Positions 1 through 5,811 of a DNA stretch of 5,811 nucleotides are shown here, one piece after another. The stretch is from an uncultured Bulleidia sp. (lineage in GTDB: Bacteria > Bacillota_I > Bacilli_A > Erysipelotrichales > Erysipelotrichaceae). The stretch lies in the NCBI GenBank assembly GCA_934757945.1, contig CAKVLT010000102.1, positions 1 through 5,811 of the forward strand. Direction: 5' to 3'. The notes beneath the pieces were generated by a model. It did no database searches. It was not told the DNA's origin and was given only the letters and a program-made list of their open reading frames with translations. Position 1 is the stretch's first letter. Every line of letters starts with the position of its first letter. The translations under genes were made by a program, and so were the position numbers.

Positions 1-2438
1 TTCGAAAGATCATTATTTTCGCCAAATAATAAAGCGTAATCCATTTTACTTGCACTCAGTGATCCACCTAATTCAGTTACTTTACCTTCTTCATCTACAA
101 GATAGAAGTTAATAGAAGGATTGGTAGCTTCGGACATATCACATCCACGCATGAAGGAATATCCATCTAAATGCATCATAGATCCATCAAAAGAAACATT
201 TTTAAGATTAAATCTTGCCATCTTTGTAGATGGTTTATTGATATCACTCATATCAAGGTCATTCTTCTCAACAGATAAATCCAGACGATATCCTTTTGGA
301 CTGTTAGAGAACATATGCACCAAATATCCAGAGGTGTTTTTTAAAGACTTATCAATGTAATTTGTATAACTCAATCTAGTTTCACCAACAGTATCACCAT
401 TTTGAACTCTGATTCTAAAATGATAATTGCCAGGTTTCAAAGTACTGATATCAAATGTAGATACATATGTATTTGCCTGAGTTGTAACACCAATAGTTCC
501 TTCTCTTGTTTCTGTAGGTAATTCAATTTCTTCACCAGTTTGTTCATTGGCAAGAATTAAAGTATGTTTAACAGAATTTAAACTAGCACCTTCAATATTC
601 ATGAATGCACCAATGCCTTCTATAGTAATCTTTGAATCATCTTCACTTACAGAAATGTTTCTTATGGATCTGAAGATATTTTCATCAATGGAAGGCAATT
701 CAGTTGTATCAGGAGTACTGTCAGGAGTTGGCTGAGGTGTCACTTCAGGAGTAGGCTCCGGTGTACTTGGTGCAGGTGTAGGATCCGGTGTAGGTGTTGG
801 AACTGGAGTTGGTTCAGGTTCTGGAGTAACTGTAGTACTTGGAGAACCATTATTCAAAAGTGTTAACCAGTCTTTCTTAATCCAGGCTACATTATTATCG
901 AAGTCAAAAGTTCTGTAATTGGAATCTTTGGCTCTTGTCAGTCTTCCGTTTGTCAGATGATCACTTGTCTGTGTTTTGTAGTATCCACTGGATTCGGATA
1001 ATACAGGAACAAGATATGCTCTAGGGTTATATCCGCCATAAGACATACCTTCATCATTGATGGTTGTATACCACTTACCACCATTTGTATCATGAGAGAA
1101 ATAAACACCATTATCCGTGCTGACTACGCCTAACGGAATCTTATTTAAATCTTTCAAGCCCGCCAGTTTATCAATGGAATATGCAATGCTTGCAATTCTG
1201 ATACCCCAATAGGTATCACTTGCATAGCAAACATTAAACCCATTGCCTTTATTACCTACTGCCATACCGAAGTGTCTTCCATCATCGATATCGAGATATC
1301 CGTTCAGGTTTTCACCCATATGATGTTCTACTGCGGAATAAATACCATTATAGGAAGACGCCTGGTCAGGATTGGAATCTACAGCATTCCATCCAAACAG
1401 ATTGGCTCTTGTTGTTGCATAATAACTTGTACCATGCGCAGACTCATGACATGCCATTGCAAATACCATTAATGCATTCACACCATATTTATTTTGAGCA
1501 TCAATAAAAGCCTGAGCATTACCGCTCATAACTGAATCATTTCCATGGCCTACATTGTTCAGATAATTTTGTAAATCAGAAGCACTGAGATTAGATTTTG
1601 TACGTAATGGTAAAAACTGATAATAGTTATAGTATGTACCGGCATACGTATTCATAGCCTGATCAGTATAGAAAGTATATCCATCATAACTATAATAAGT
1701 TGTACCACTGGTCATCCAATCTGCTTTAGGAAGTCTTGAAGATCCCCCTGGTGCGGCATATGTTTGTCCATGAGCTTCATAATCAGACCATAGCCAGTAA
1801 TCATTGAAAATCATATCATTACCATCAATATAGTAATAATTCATTTTTGGATATAGAACATATTGTCCCTCTCCTCCTCCACCTAAAGTGATAGGAAGAT
1901 TGTTTGTAACATATTTGATAGGAATCAGATCACAGTCATAGGAGTTTACATAACCATAAAAACCATTAATCAGTAAACCTACAGACCCATATCCGTTACC
2001 ATTGTAATAAGCAGTACCTGTATATTTGGCATTTTGATATTGTCTTGTATAAGTATTAGATCCAGTGAAATCAGAGTTGGAATAGAATCTTTGTGTCTGA
2101 TCATTATAAGCTCCACCAAATCTTCTGTATGGATTATTTACAACCAGTCCATTCACCATAGCAACAATCTTAGTAGGAGAGGCACTGTTTGAGTTTCTTA
2201 CCACTGCATCCTGCCCCAGCTGATTCATTGCATTTTTTGCGGATTCAAAATCATTATAGCAGCCTTTATGATCAAATCCGCCTTCATCATTTACGACATC
2301 CACATCAAAGGCACACCCCTGATGTATGGAGTAATCATTCCAATTTGCTGCATTTGCTGTAATTGTATCTTTTTGAATAGCAGGCAGGCTACAGCAGGCT
2401 ACCGCTACAACTAACAAAAGATTTCTGACTATTCTCAT
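1..2438 (-). CDS. Secreted GH73-type endo-beta-N-acetylglucosaminidase (peptidoglycan hydrolase), C-terminus beyond window
   Basis: The frame is open from the ATG at 2438 to the left edge (812 codons, no stop), so the protein is longer than 812 residues. The start follows a good Shine-Dalgarno (AAGGAGA, 5 bases upstream). Residues 1-30 form a signal peptide: basic MRIVRN, a hydrophobic stretch, and a likely cut after the A-N-A at 28-30. Residues about 33-270 are a Tyr/Asn/Gly-rich region I cannot assign. About 277-427 is a glucosaminidase domain: the catalytic Glu is probably E332 in ACHESAHGTS, followed by NLFGW (346-350) and YASDTYWG (405-412). About 434-531 looks SH3-like and may bind wall. 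A Thr/Pro/Glu linker spans 532-582. From 583 on, beta-rich sequence contains two related units (592-640, 745-790). By family it should cut the glycan backbone of peptidoglycan outside the cell, for division, turnover or lysis. It sits 460 bases after the upstream operon, so it is probably transcribed separately. Enzyme class is confident; physiological role is not. Confidence 0.92.
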   Translation of the reverse strand, partial: MRIVRNLLLVVAVACCSLPAIQKDTITANAANWNDYSIHQGCAFDVDVVNDEGGFDHKGCYNDFESAKNAMNQLGQDAVVRNSNSASPTKIVAMVNGLVVNNPYRRFGGAYNDQTQRFYSNSDFTGSNTYTRQYQNAKYTGTAYYNGNGYGSVGLLINGFYGYVNSYDCDLIPIKYVTNNLPITLGGGGEGQYVLYPKMNYYYIDGNDMIFNDYWLWSDYEAHGQTYAAPGGSSRLPKADWMTSGTTYYSYDGYTFYTDQAMNTYAGTYYNYYQFLPLRTKSNLSASDLQNYLNNVGHGNDSVMSGNAQAFIDAQNKYGVNALMVFAMACHESAHGTSYYATTRANLFGWNAVDSNPDQASSYNGIYSAVEHHMGENLNGYLDIDDGRHFGMAVGNKGNGFNVCYASDTYWGIRIASIAYSIDKLAGLKDLNKIPLGVVSTDNGVYFSHDTNGGKWYTTINDEGMSYGGYNPRAYLVPVLSESSGYYKTQTSDHLTNGRLTRAKDSNYRTFDFDNNVAWIKKDWLTLLNNGSPSTTVTPEPEPTPVPTPTPDPTPAPSTPEPTPEVTPQPTPDSTPDTTELPSIDENIFRSIRNISVSEDDSKITIEGIGAFMNIEGASLNSVKHTLILANEQTGEEIELPTETREGTIGVTTQANTYVSTFDISTLKPGNYHFRIRVQNGDTVGETRLSYTNYIDKSLKNTSGYLVHMFSNSPKGYRLDLSVEKNDLDMSDINKPSTKMARFNLKNVSFDGSMMHLDGYSFMRGCDMSEATNPSINFYLVDEEGKVTELGGSLSASKMDYALLFGENNDLS
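69..206 (-). repeat. Second copy of a diverged protein module (residues 745-790)
   Basis: Residues 745-790 align by eye with residues 592-640 of the same protein (DNA 519-665). Both follow the order: a strand ending K/R-N-V/I-S, then a strand leading to G-x-x-F-M, a short polar loop, a hydrophobic strand, a turn (TGEE or EEGK) and E-L. The identity is too low to be DNA-level repetition. It is therefore an old domain duplication, probably of an all-beta accessory domain, and more copies may lie beyond the left edge. The family is not recognised. Confidence 0.5.
693..845 (-). repeat. Pro/Thr/Glu-rich low-complexity linker within the glucosaminidase gene
   Basis: Residues 532-582 of the glucosaminidase are built from repeated TP, EP and DP dipeptides (for example PEPTPVPTPTPDPTP). 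The DNA is correspondingly repetitive, with GGTGTAGG- and GGAGT-like steps on the plus strand. Such linkers in Gram-positive secreted proteins act as flexible or wall-spanning spacers. Here it separates the enzyme plus SH3-like part from the C-terminal beta-type modules. The repeat tract could vary in length between strains. Confidence 0.85.
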
Positions 2439-2443
2439 GTTAA

Positions 2444-2469
2444 TCTCCTTTTTTGCATCAACTTGCAAA
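2444..2469 (-). promoter_or_regulatory. Ribosome binding site of the glucosaminidase with adjoining inverted repeat
   Basis: AAGGAGA at 2450-2444 lies 5 bases before the ATG at 2438 and fixes this start. Directly upstream is a perfect 6-base inverted repeat, TTTGCA (2469-2464), loop AGTTGA, then TGCAAA (2457-2452). It ends one base before the Shine-Dalgarno. The RBS is clear. A regulatory role for the hairpin is only a possibility, because the stem is short and AT-rich. Confidence 0.7.
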
Positions 2470-2504
2470 TCATTTTAAAAGCGTGAGAATCGTGTTTCCG
2501 TAAA

Positions 2505-2533
2505 AATATACAGGTTCAGAAATCACAATTAAA
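2505..2533 (-). promoter_or_regulatory. Possible weak sigma-A-type promoter for the glucosaminidase gene
   Basis: On the minus strand a -10-like TATATT (2510-2505, five of six consensus bases) lies 17 bases after TTTAAT (2533-2528, only three of six). It would start RNA near 2498, about 60 bases before the ATG. An alternative farther up is TTGACG (2627-2622), 16 bases before TATGTA (2605-2600): it has a good -35 but a poor -10. Neither is strong, and the AT-rich sequence gives many chance matches. Confidence 0.3.
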
Positions 2534-2695
2534 CTAAATAGATTGTATATGGTCAGACTGTCTATAAGCTTTCACATATGAGTTAGAACTTATACACTTT
2601 ACATATCTCTCTTGTATTTATCGTCAATGTCGGTAAGCTGACCCTTACTTATACGCATATACAAGACATGTCATTTAACAGAATACCTCTTACAT

Positions 2696-2739
2696 AAAAA
2701 TATAAGTGTGTGTTTACTTGTTCAGGGTAAATAACACAC
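2696..2739 (-). terminator. Candidate imperfect intrinsic terminator after the dxr-rseP-MBL operon
   Basis: On the minus strand GTGTGT (2739-2734) and TTTAC (2731-2727) pair with GTAAA (2717-2713) and ACACAC (2711-2706) around a 9-base loop, with a small internal mismatch. A T-rich run (TTATATTTTTAT) follows directly. The stem is AT-rich and interrupted, and it lies about 160 bases after the MBL stop codon, so it would be a leaky terminator at best. There is no T-tract on the opposite strand, which fits minus-strand use. Confidence 0.35.
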
Positions 2740-2898
2740 GCCCATATACAGGTAAGATTCTCTACTAAACACATGCACATATGTACAATCATATGAAGAA
2801 TGTCCAGTATGGAAGAAGTGCTTTCATAGCAAGCTCGGTATGCCCTCACCTGAATGAAGTTTCTTCTGTATAAGTATACCTTAAACGCTTGCAAAAAA

Positions 2899-3987
2899 CT
2901 ATTGGTATAAACAACTTTTACAAGGAAAAAATCCCTGTTTTTCTAGGTTTTTTAACGATTCAAACACTTCTTTTCTGTTCTTTGCAGAAATATCCTTTAC
3001 ACTGGAACAATCAGGAAGATGTATCTTCATGGAATGTACATTAAGTATATATTCTCTTTCTGTATCTTTATCTACAGTGAGCTCTTTATATTCTGAAATC
3101 TCTGGTGCTTGAAATACATCCTTCTGTGCCTGCTTCAAAGAAGAAATCTTTATATTGACGCCATCACTGACACAAACAATATCTCCCTGCAGATCTGTTC
3201 TGTAAACAGGAATACTTTCTTGTTGCAGTGTATCCAGTACCTGTTGATGAGGGTGTCCGTACATATTTCCTTGTCCACACGAAATCACTGCATATTGTGG
3301 CTGAATTACTGAATACCAGGAAGACAGTAAAGCATCTGCACTTCCATGATGATTTACTTTTACCACATCACACTTTAGCAGATTTCCATAAGTATCCAGC
3401 AGATCCTGTTCTTCTTTCTTTTCTGCATCTCCAGTAAACAGAAATGCGTTTTTTTGGCATTCCATCCTGAGAACAATGGAATCATTATTTGCATTTTCCT
3501 CATCATACTGCATAGGACCAAGAATGGTAAATGAAGCTGACCCAAGACTATACGTCTCCCCTGCCTGCACTACATGTGTTTCCACCTTTTTTTCATCTAT
3601 TTTATTCAGCACTTTATCATAAGCATATCTTTCATTTGAAGTCACCTGAGGTAAAAGTACCATTTGAACCTGTGCAGCCTCAAATACTGCAGGCAAGCCA
3701 CCCACATGATCTTCGTGCTGATGTGAAGCAACTACATATTTCACTGTAGAAATATGAGTATTTTTCAAATACGTATAGATTTTATCAGAAGAATCTCTTG
3801 TTCCTGCATCTATAATCATCGTTTCATTATCACATGTAATAATCTCACAATCTCCCTGTCCGACATCCAGATAAGTAATCTGTATACCAGCAGTTTCAAC
3901 TTCATGGTCAGATTGTACATATTCAAATGAAAAGAGCCCTATGCTTAGGGCAAGTAAAAGACATATTCCTTTCCATTTCTTAAGCAT
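2899..3987 (-). CDS. Secreted or anchored ComEC-type metallo-beta-lactamase-fold hydrolase with C-terminal Cys/His module
   Basis: This protein has 362 residues. An upstream in-frame start at 4041 would overlap rseP by 41 bases, but GAGGAGGAG (3999-3991) lies just before the ATG at 3987, so that start is chosen. Residues 1-26 are basic then hydrophobic: a signal peptide or N-terminal anchor, placing the enzyme outside the membrane. The MBL domain (about 34-285) has DVGQGD (41-46), DAG (60-62), the metal motif SHQHEDHVGG (H89, H91, D93, H94), NNDSIVL (167-173), FTGDA (D187), NHHGS (212-216) and YGHPH (243-247). This is the pattern of the ComEC/Rec2 MBL domain, proposed to be a nuclease in DNA uptake, but the ComEC membrane channel is absent. 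After a charged linker, residues 313-362 carry H323, C327, C356 and C359 (IHLPDC ... PCKSC), like the small Ada-type zinc-binding tails on some secreted nucleases. It begins 13 bases after rseP and is probably co-transcribed. Substrate is unknown; phosphodiester hydrolysis is inferred. Confidence 0.9.
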   Translation of the reverse strand: MLKKWKGICLLLALSIGLFSFEYVQSDHEVETAGIQITYLDVGQGDCEIITCDNETMIIDAGTRDSSDKIYTYLKNTHISTVKYVVASHQHEDHVGGLPAVFEAAQVQMVLLPQVTSNERYAYDKVLNKIDEKKVETHVVQAGETYSLGSASFTILGPMQYDEENANNDSIVLRMECQKNAFLFTGDAEKKEEQDLLDTYGNLLKCDVVKVNHHGSADALLSSWYSVIQPQYAVISCGQGNMYGHPHQQVLDTLQQESIPVYRTDLQGDIVCVSDGVNIKISSLKQAQKDVFQAPEISEYKELTVDKDTEREYILNVHSMKIHLPDCSSVKDISAKNRKEVFESLKNLEKQGFFPCKSCLYQ

Positions 3988-3990
3988 AGA

Positions 3991-3999
3991 CTCCTCCTC
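3991..3999 (-). promoter_or_regulatory. Strong ribosome binding site deciding the start of the MBL gene
   Basis: GAGGAGGAG on the minus strand, with AGGAGG 5 bases before the ATG at 3987, lies in the 13-base gap after the rseP stop codon. It supports the shorter start and separates the true N-terminus (MLKKWKG, then a hydrophobic segment) from an 18-residue upstream extension that has no ribosome binding site and reads through the end of rseP. Confidence 0.88.
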
Positions 4000-4000
4000 A

Positions 4001-5056
4001 TTAACTGAATAATTTCGTAATATCCATATAGGTGACAGCAATCATCATCAGAATCAGCATTGCCCAGCATGCAAGCATAATTCCCATTTTCACTTTTGTA
4101 TTCAGCCTTCTATGGACCAAAGCTTCAATCAAAGTAATAACTACCTGTCCTCCATCCAGAACCGGTAAAGGCAACAGATTAAAAAATCCTACAGAAAAAG
4201 ATATCTGTGCAATCAGTAACAAATAGGTTAACAAGCCTTGAGAAGAATAGGTTTTTGTTGCCTGATAAATACCTACAGGTCCGGAAAGATTCTTCACCCC
4301 GATACCTTTGAACAGCTCAGAAAAAGCATTTGCAGTTGCTTTGGTCAGCATCACCATATCTTTTGCTCCGCTTACCCAGCATGTAAGAAAATTCACTTTA
4401 ATAAACTCTCTTTCAGGAGCATATATCCCTATGAGATACCTTTGATTTTCTTCATCATATGATGGTGTTACAGTCACTTTCAGCTCTTCAGAATTTCTTT
4501 CAATAGTATAAACTTCCGGTTTACCTTCTGTGTTAAAACTGACAAGATCTGCAAAAGATTCCGGATACACTGATTTACCATCAGATTCCACTTTTATAAT
4601 CTTATCTCCTGCCTGTAACCCCGCAATTTCAGCAGGACTGCCACTTTGCACATTTCCTACTACGGCCTTTGCTTCATCATAGTAACCGCCATTACACAAA
4701 ATAGTTAAAGAAAATAACAGAAACGCCAGAATAAAGTTCATAAAAATACCAGCAAGCATGATAATACATTTCTGCCACCACGGTTTATTTATAAGTCTTC
4801 TGTCATCTGGCACTTCTACATCCGGATACGCCTCATCTCCATCGATTTCTCCTGCCATGGACACAAACCCACCTAATGGAAGTGCACGGATGGAATATTG
4901 AGTCTCTTTTGTCTGTTTCTTCCAGAGAACAGGGCCCATACCGATGGAAAATTCATAACAATATACACCAAATTTCTTAGCAGCTAACAGGTGTCCACCT
5001 TCATGAATAATAATGATGACGGACAGCATAATTAAAAATAACAATAAAGTCTTCAT
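4001..5056 (-). CDS. rseP: Site-2 intramembrane zinc metalloprotease RseP/RasP
   Basis: This 351-residue polytopic protease cleaves substrates inside the membrane, such as anti-sigma factors and remnant signal peptides; the actual substrates in this host are unknown. The first membrane segment (about 2-22) carries the zinc motif HEGGH (H18, E19, H22). Then come FSIGMGP (36-42) and PLGGFVSMAGE (60-70), both typical of the family. A second segment spans about 97-121 with AGIFMNFILA. A single PDZ domain follows at about 130-200 (SGSPAEIAGLQAGDKI). The second active-site motif NLLPLPVLDGG (293-303) provides the third zinc ligand, D301, in the third membrane segment. A fourth segment is at about 324-346. 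The length is a little short of the usual 400-450 residues, but nothing essential is missing. Its ATG overlaps the dxr stop (ATGA) and its own Shine-Dalgarno is poor, so translation is probably coupled to dxr. The dxr-rseP order is common in Firmicutes. Confidence 0.96.
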   Translation of the reverse strand: MKTLLLFLIMLSVIIIIHEGGHLLAAKKFGVYCYEFSIGMGPVLWKKQTKETQYSIRALPLGGFVSMAGEIDGDEAYPDVEVPDDRRLINKPWWQKCIIMLAGIFMNFILAFLLFSLTILCNGGYYDEAKAVVGNVQSGSPAEIAGLQAGDKIIKVESDGKSVYPESFADLVSFNTEGKPEVYTIERNSEELKVTVTPSYDEENQRYLIGIYAPEREFIKVNFLTCWVSGAKDMVMLTKATANAFSELFKGIGVKNLSGPVGIYQATKTYSSQGLLTYLLLIAQISFSVGFFNLLPLPVLDGGQVVITLIEALVHRRLNTKVKMGIMLACWAMLILMMIAVTYMDITKLFS

Positions 5057-5811
5057 CTATTTAAATAATCCTCAATTTTCTTTTCAGCAAAATTTCTGCC
5101 AAAAGTATCCGCAGCAACAACATCTTCAATGCATGAAAGCTTTTGAAATGGGATACTGTGTACTGCTTTATTCACAATAGATTCAATCATCAAAAAAGGT
5201 ATAGTACCGTTTCTGAATGCAGCATTGGCCACTTCATTAGCACCATTCATACAGGCACAAAGGTTTCCACCCTTTTCACCTGCTTCATATGCCAGCTTTA
5301 ACAGAGGAAACCTGTCTGTATCTGGTTTTTCAAAATGCAGATCTTTCATAGCATACAGATCCAGTGGTGTATCTTCTTCAAAGTAATATCTTTCAGGCCA
5401 TGTTAAGGAGTACTGGATAGGAAGACGCATATCAGGTGCACCCATTTGAGCCATAACAGAATGATCCACATATTCCACCATGGAATGCACAATAGACTGC
5501 GGATGCAATACCACCTTAATCTGTTCATATGGAATATCAAATAACCAGTGGGCTTCAATAACCTCAAATCCTTTATTCATCAGATTGGCACAATCTATGG
5601 TAATTTTCGCACCCATAGACCAGTTAGGATGAGCAAGAGCATCTTTGACCGTTACATCAGAAAGTTCTTCTCTTGTTTTATTTCTGAACGCACCACCAGA
5701 ACAGGTAATCCATAAATTTTTCACATCACCTTTTCGATTACCCTGTAAGCATTGAAAGATAGCACTGTGTTCCGAGTCAATTGGATAGATAGAGACACCA
5801 TTAGCTTTAGC
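5053..5811 (-). CDS. dxr: 1-deoxy-D-xylulose 5-phosphate reductoisomerase, N-terminal part outside window
   Basis: Dxr converts DXP to MEP with NADPH and a divalent metal, the committed step of the non-mevalonate isoprenoid pathway in the cytosol. The frame is open to the right edge: 252 residues are visible, about 65% of a normal enzyme. The NADPH-binding N-terminus is missing, and an internal GTG at 5724 is not the start. Fragment residues show IDSEHSAIFQ (11-20, metal ligands D12 and E14), SGGAF (38-42), HPNWSMG (61-67, the lid over the active site), NKGFE (79-83, third metal ligand E83), HPQSIVHSM and GAPDMRLPIQY. The C-terminal helical domain has NGANE. Oddly, the usual DSAT before MNKG reads DCAN, so the phosphate-contacting Ser (S222 in E. 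coli) is C74 here. The stop overlaps the rseP start in ATGA. Identity is certain; the effect of the Cys is not known. Confidence 0.97.
   Translation of the reverse strand, partial: AKANGVSIYPIDSEHSAIFQCLQGNRKGDVKNLWITCSGGAFRNKTREELSDVTVKDALAHPNWSMGAKITIDCANLMNKGFEVIEAHWLFDIPYEQIKVVLHPQSIVHSMVEYVDHSVMAQMGAPDMRLPIQYSLTWPERYYFEEDTPLDLYAMKDLHFEKPDTDRFPLLKLAYEAGEKGGNLCACMNGANEVANAAFRNGTIPFLMIESIVNKAVHSIPFQKLSCIEDVVAADTFGRNFAEKKIEDYLNR

Larger units (their letters stand above)
2439..2898. other. Intergenic region of 460 bases without a convincing gene
   Basis: I find no gene with a credible start and Shine-Dalgarno on either strand here, and no tRNA or known riboswitch signature. The stretch holds a candidate terminator (2739-2696), weak promoter-like sequences and many short repeats. 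GTATAAGT occurs three times (minus strand at 2654-2647 and 2594-2587, plus strand near 2869). CCTGTATAT occurs twice on the minus strand (2752-2744 and 2513-2505). CATATG occurs at three sites. GTAAG and CTTAC flank GGTCAG around 2635-2650. On the minus strand 2880-2834 begins with GGTAT, contains GAAG-AAA-CTTC, and ends GCATACC, which could fold as a branched RNA just after the MBL gene. This is where the upstream operon should end and the glucosaminidase transcript should begin. Confidence 0.6.

Noticed and set aside
121..735. Plus-strand open frames at 121-360 and 547-735, and similar ones at 1272-1472, 3109-3749 and 4032-4462
   Set aside because: All lie opposite well-supported minus-strand genes with recognisable domains, and their translations show no recognisable features.
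2392..2400. A possible lipobox (Cys at residues 15-16) in the glucosaminidase signal peptide
   Set aside because: The residues before the Cys (A-V-A) lack the usual Leu at -3, and a standard A-N-A cleavage site follows at 28-30, so an ordinary signal peptide is more likely.
2632..2650. GTAAG-GGTCAG-CTTAC inverted repeat as a terminator
   Set aside because: The stem is only five pairs and no T-run follows on either strand.
2649..2894. An 81-codon minus-strand open frame directly after the MBL gene
   Set aside because: It opens with TTG and has no Shine-Dalgarno there or before its internal ATGs. Its composition (many Cys, Tyr, Met) looks like translated AT-rich non-coding DNA, and it runs through the candidate terminator.
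3988..4041. An 18-residue N-terminal extension of the MBL protein starting at 4041
   Set aside because: It overlaps the end of rseP by 41 bases, has no ribosome binding site, and would put charged residues ahead of the signal-like segment. The ATG at 3987 has a very strong Shine-Dalgarno.
5722..5724. GTG at 5724 as the start of dxr
   Set aside because: The frame stays open upstream and encodes the conserved metal-binding IDSEHSAIFQ block, so the GTG is an internal Val codon and the gene simply runs off the window.

Overview
The window is a low-GC, AT-rich stretch in which every convincing gene lies on the minus strand. It reads like a chromosomal piece of a Gram-positive Firmicute. Three things point there: the dxr-rseP pair with Bacillus-like Dxr sequence blocks, strong AGGAGG-type ribosome binding sites, and a large secreted wall hydrolase with a Pro/Thr-rich linker. 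A gut Erysipelotrichia or Clostridia-type host is plausible, but that placement is inferred from style and not from any marker gene. The normal genetic code fits all genes.

Reading in the direction of transcription (right to left): (1) 5811-5053 is the last two thirds of dxr, the MEP-pathway DXP reductoisomerase. (2) 5056-4001 is rseP, a site-2 membrane protease, overlapping dxr by four bases (ATGA). (3) 3987-2899 is a secreted or membrane-anchored ComEC-type metallo-beta-lactamase-fold protein with a small Cys/His module at its C-terminus. It starts 13 bases after rseP behind a very strong Shine-Dalgarno. These three look like one operon. (4) 2898-2439 is a 460-base non-coding gap with a candidate terminator, several short inverted repeats and weak promoter-like sequences. 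(5) 2438-1 is a large secreted GH73-type N-acetylglucosaminidase whose C-terminus runs off the left edge.

The common theme is the cell envelope. Dxr supplies isoprenoid precursors, including the undecaprenyl carrier used for wall synthesis. RseP cleaves membrane-embedded regulators or signal peptides. The MBL protein is predicted to act outside the membrane, and the glucosaminidase cuts peptidoglycan glycan strands. No mobile element, CRISPR array, tRNA, rRNA or recognised riboswitch was seen. I do not see strong evidence for a wholly new system. The most distinctive points are the ComEC-like MBL protein with its metal-binding-like tail in the dxr-rseP operon, the repeated beta-type module and unassigned N-terminal region of the glucosaminidase, and a Ser-to-Cys change at a phosphate-binding position of Dxr.
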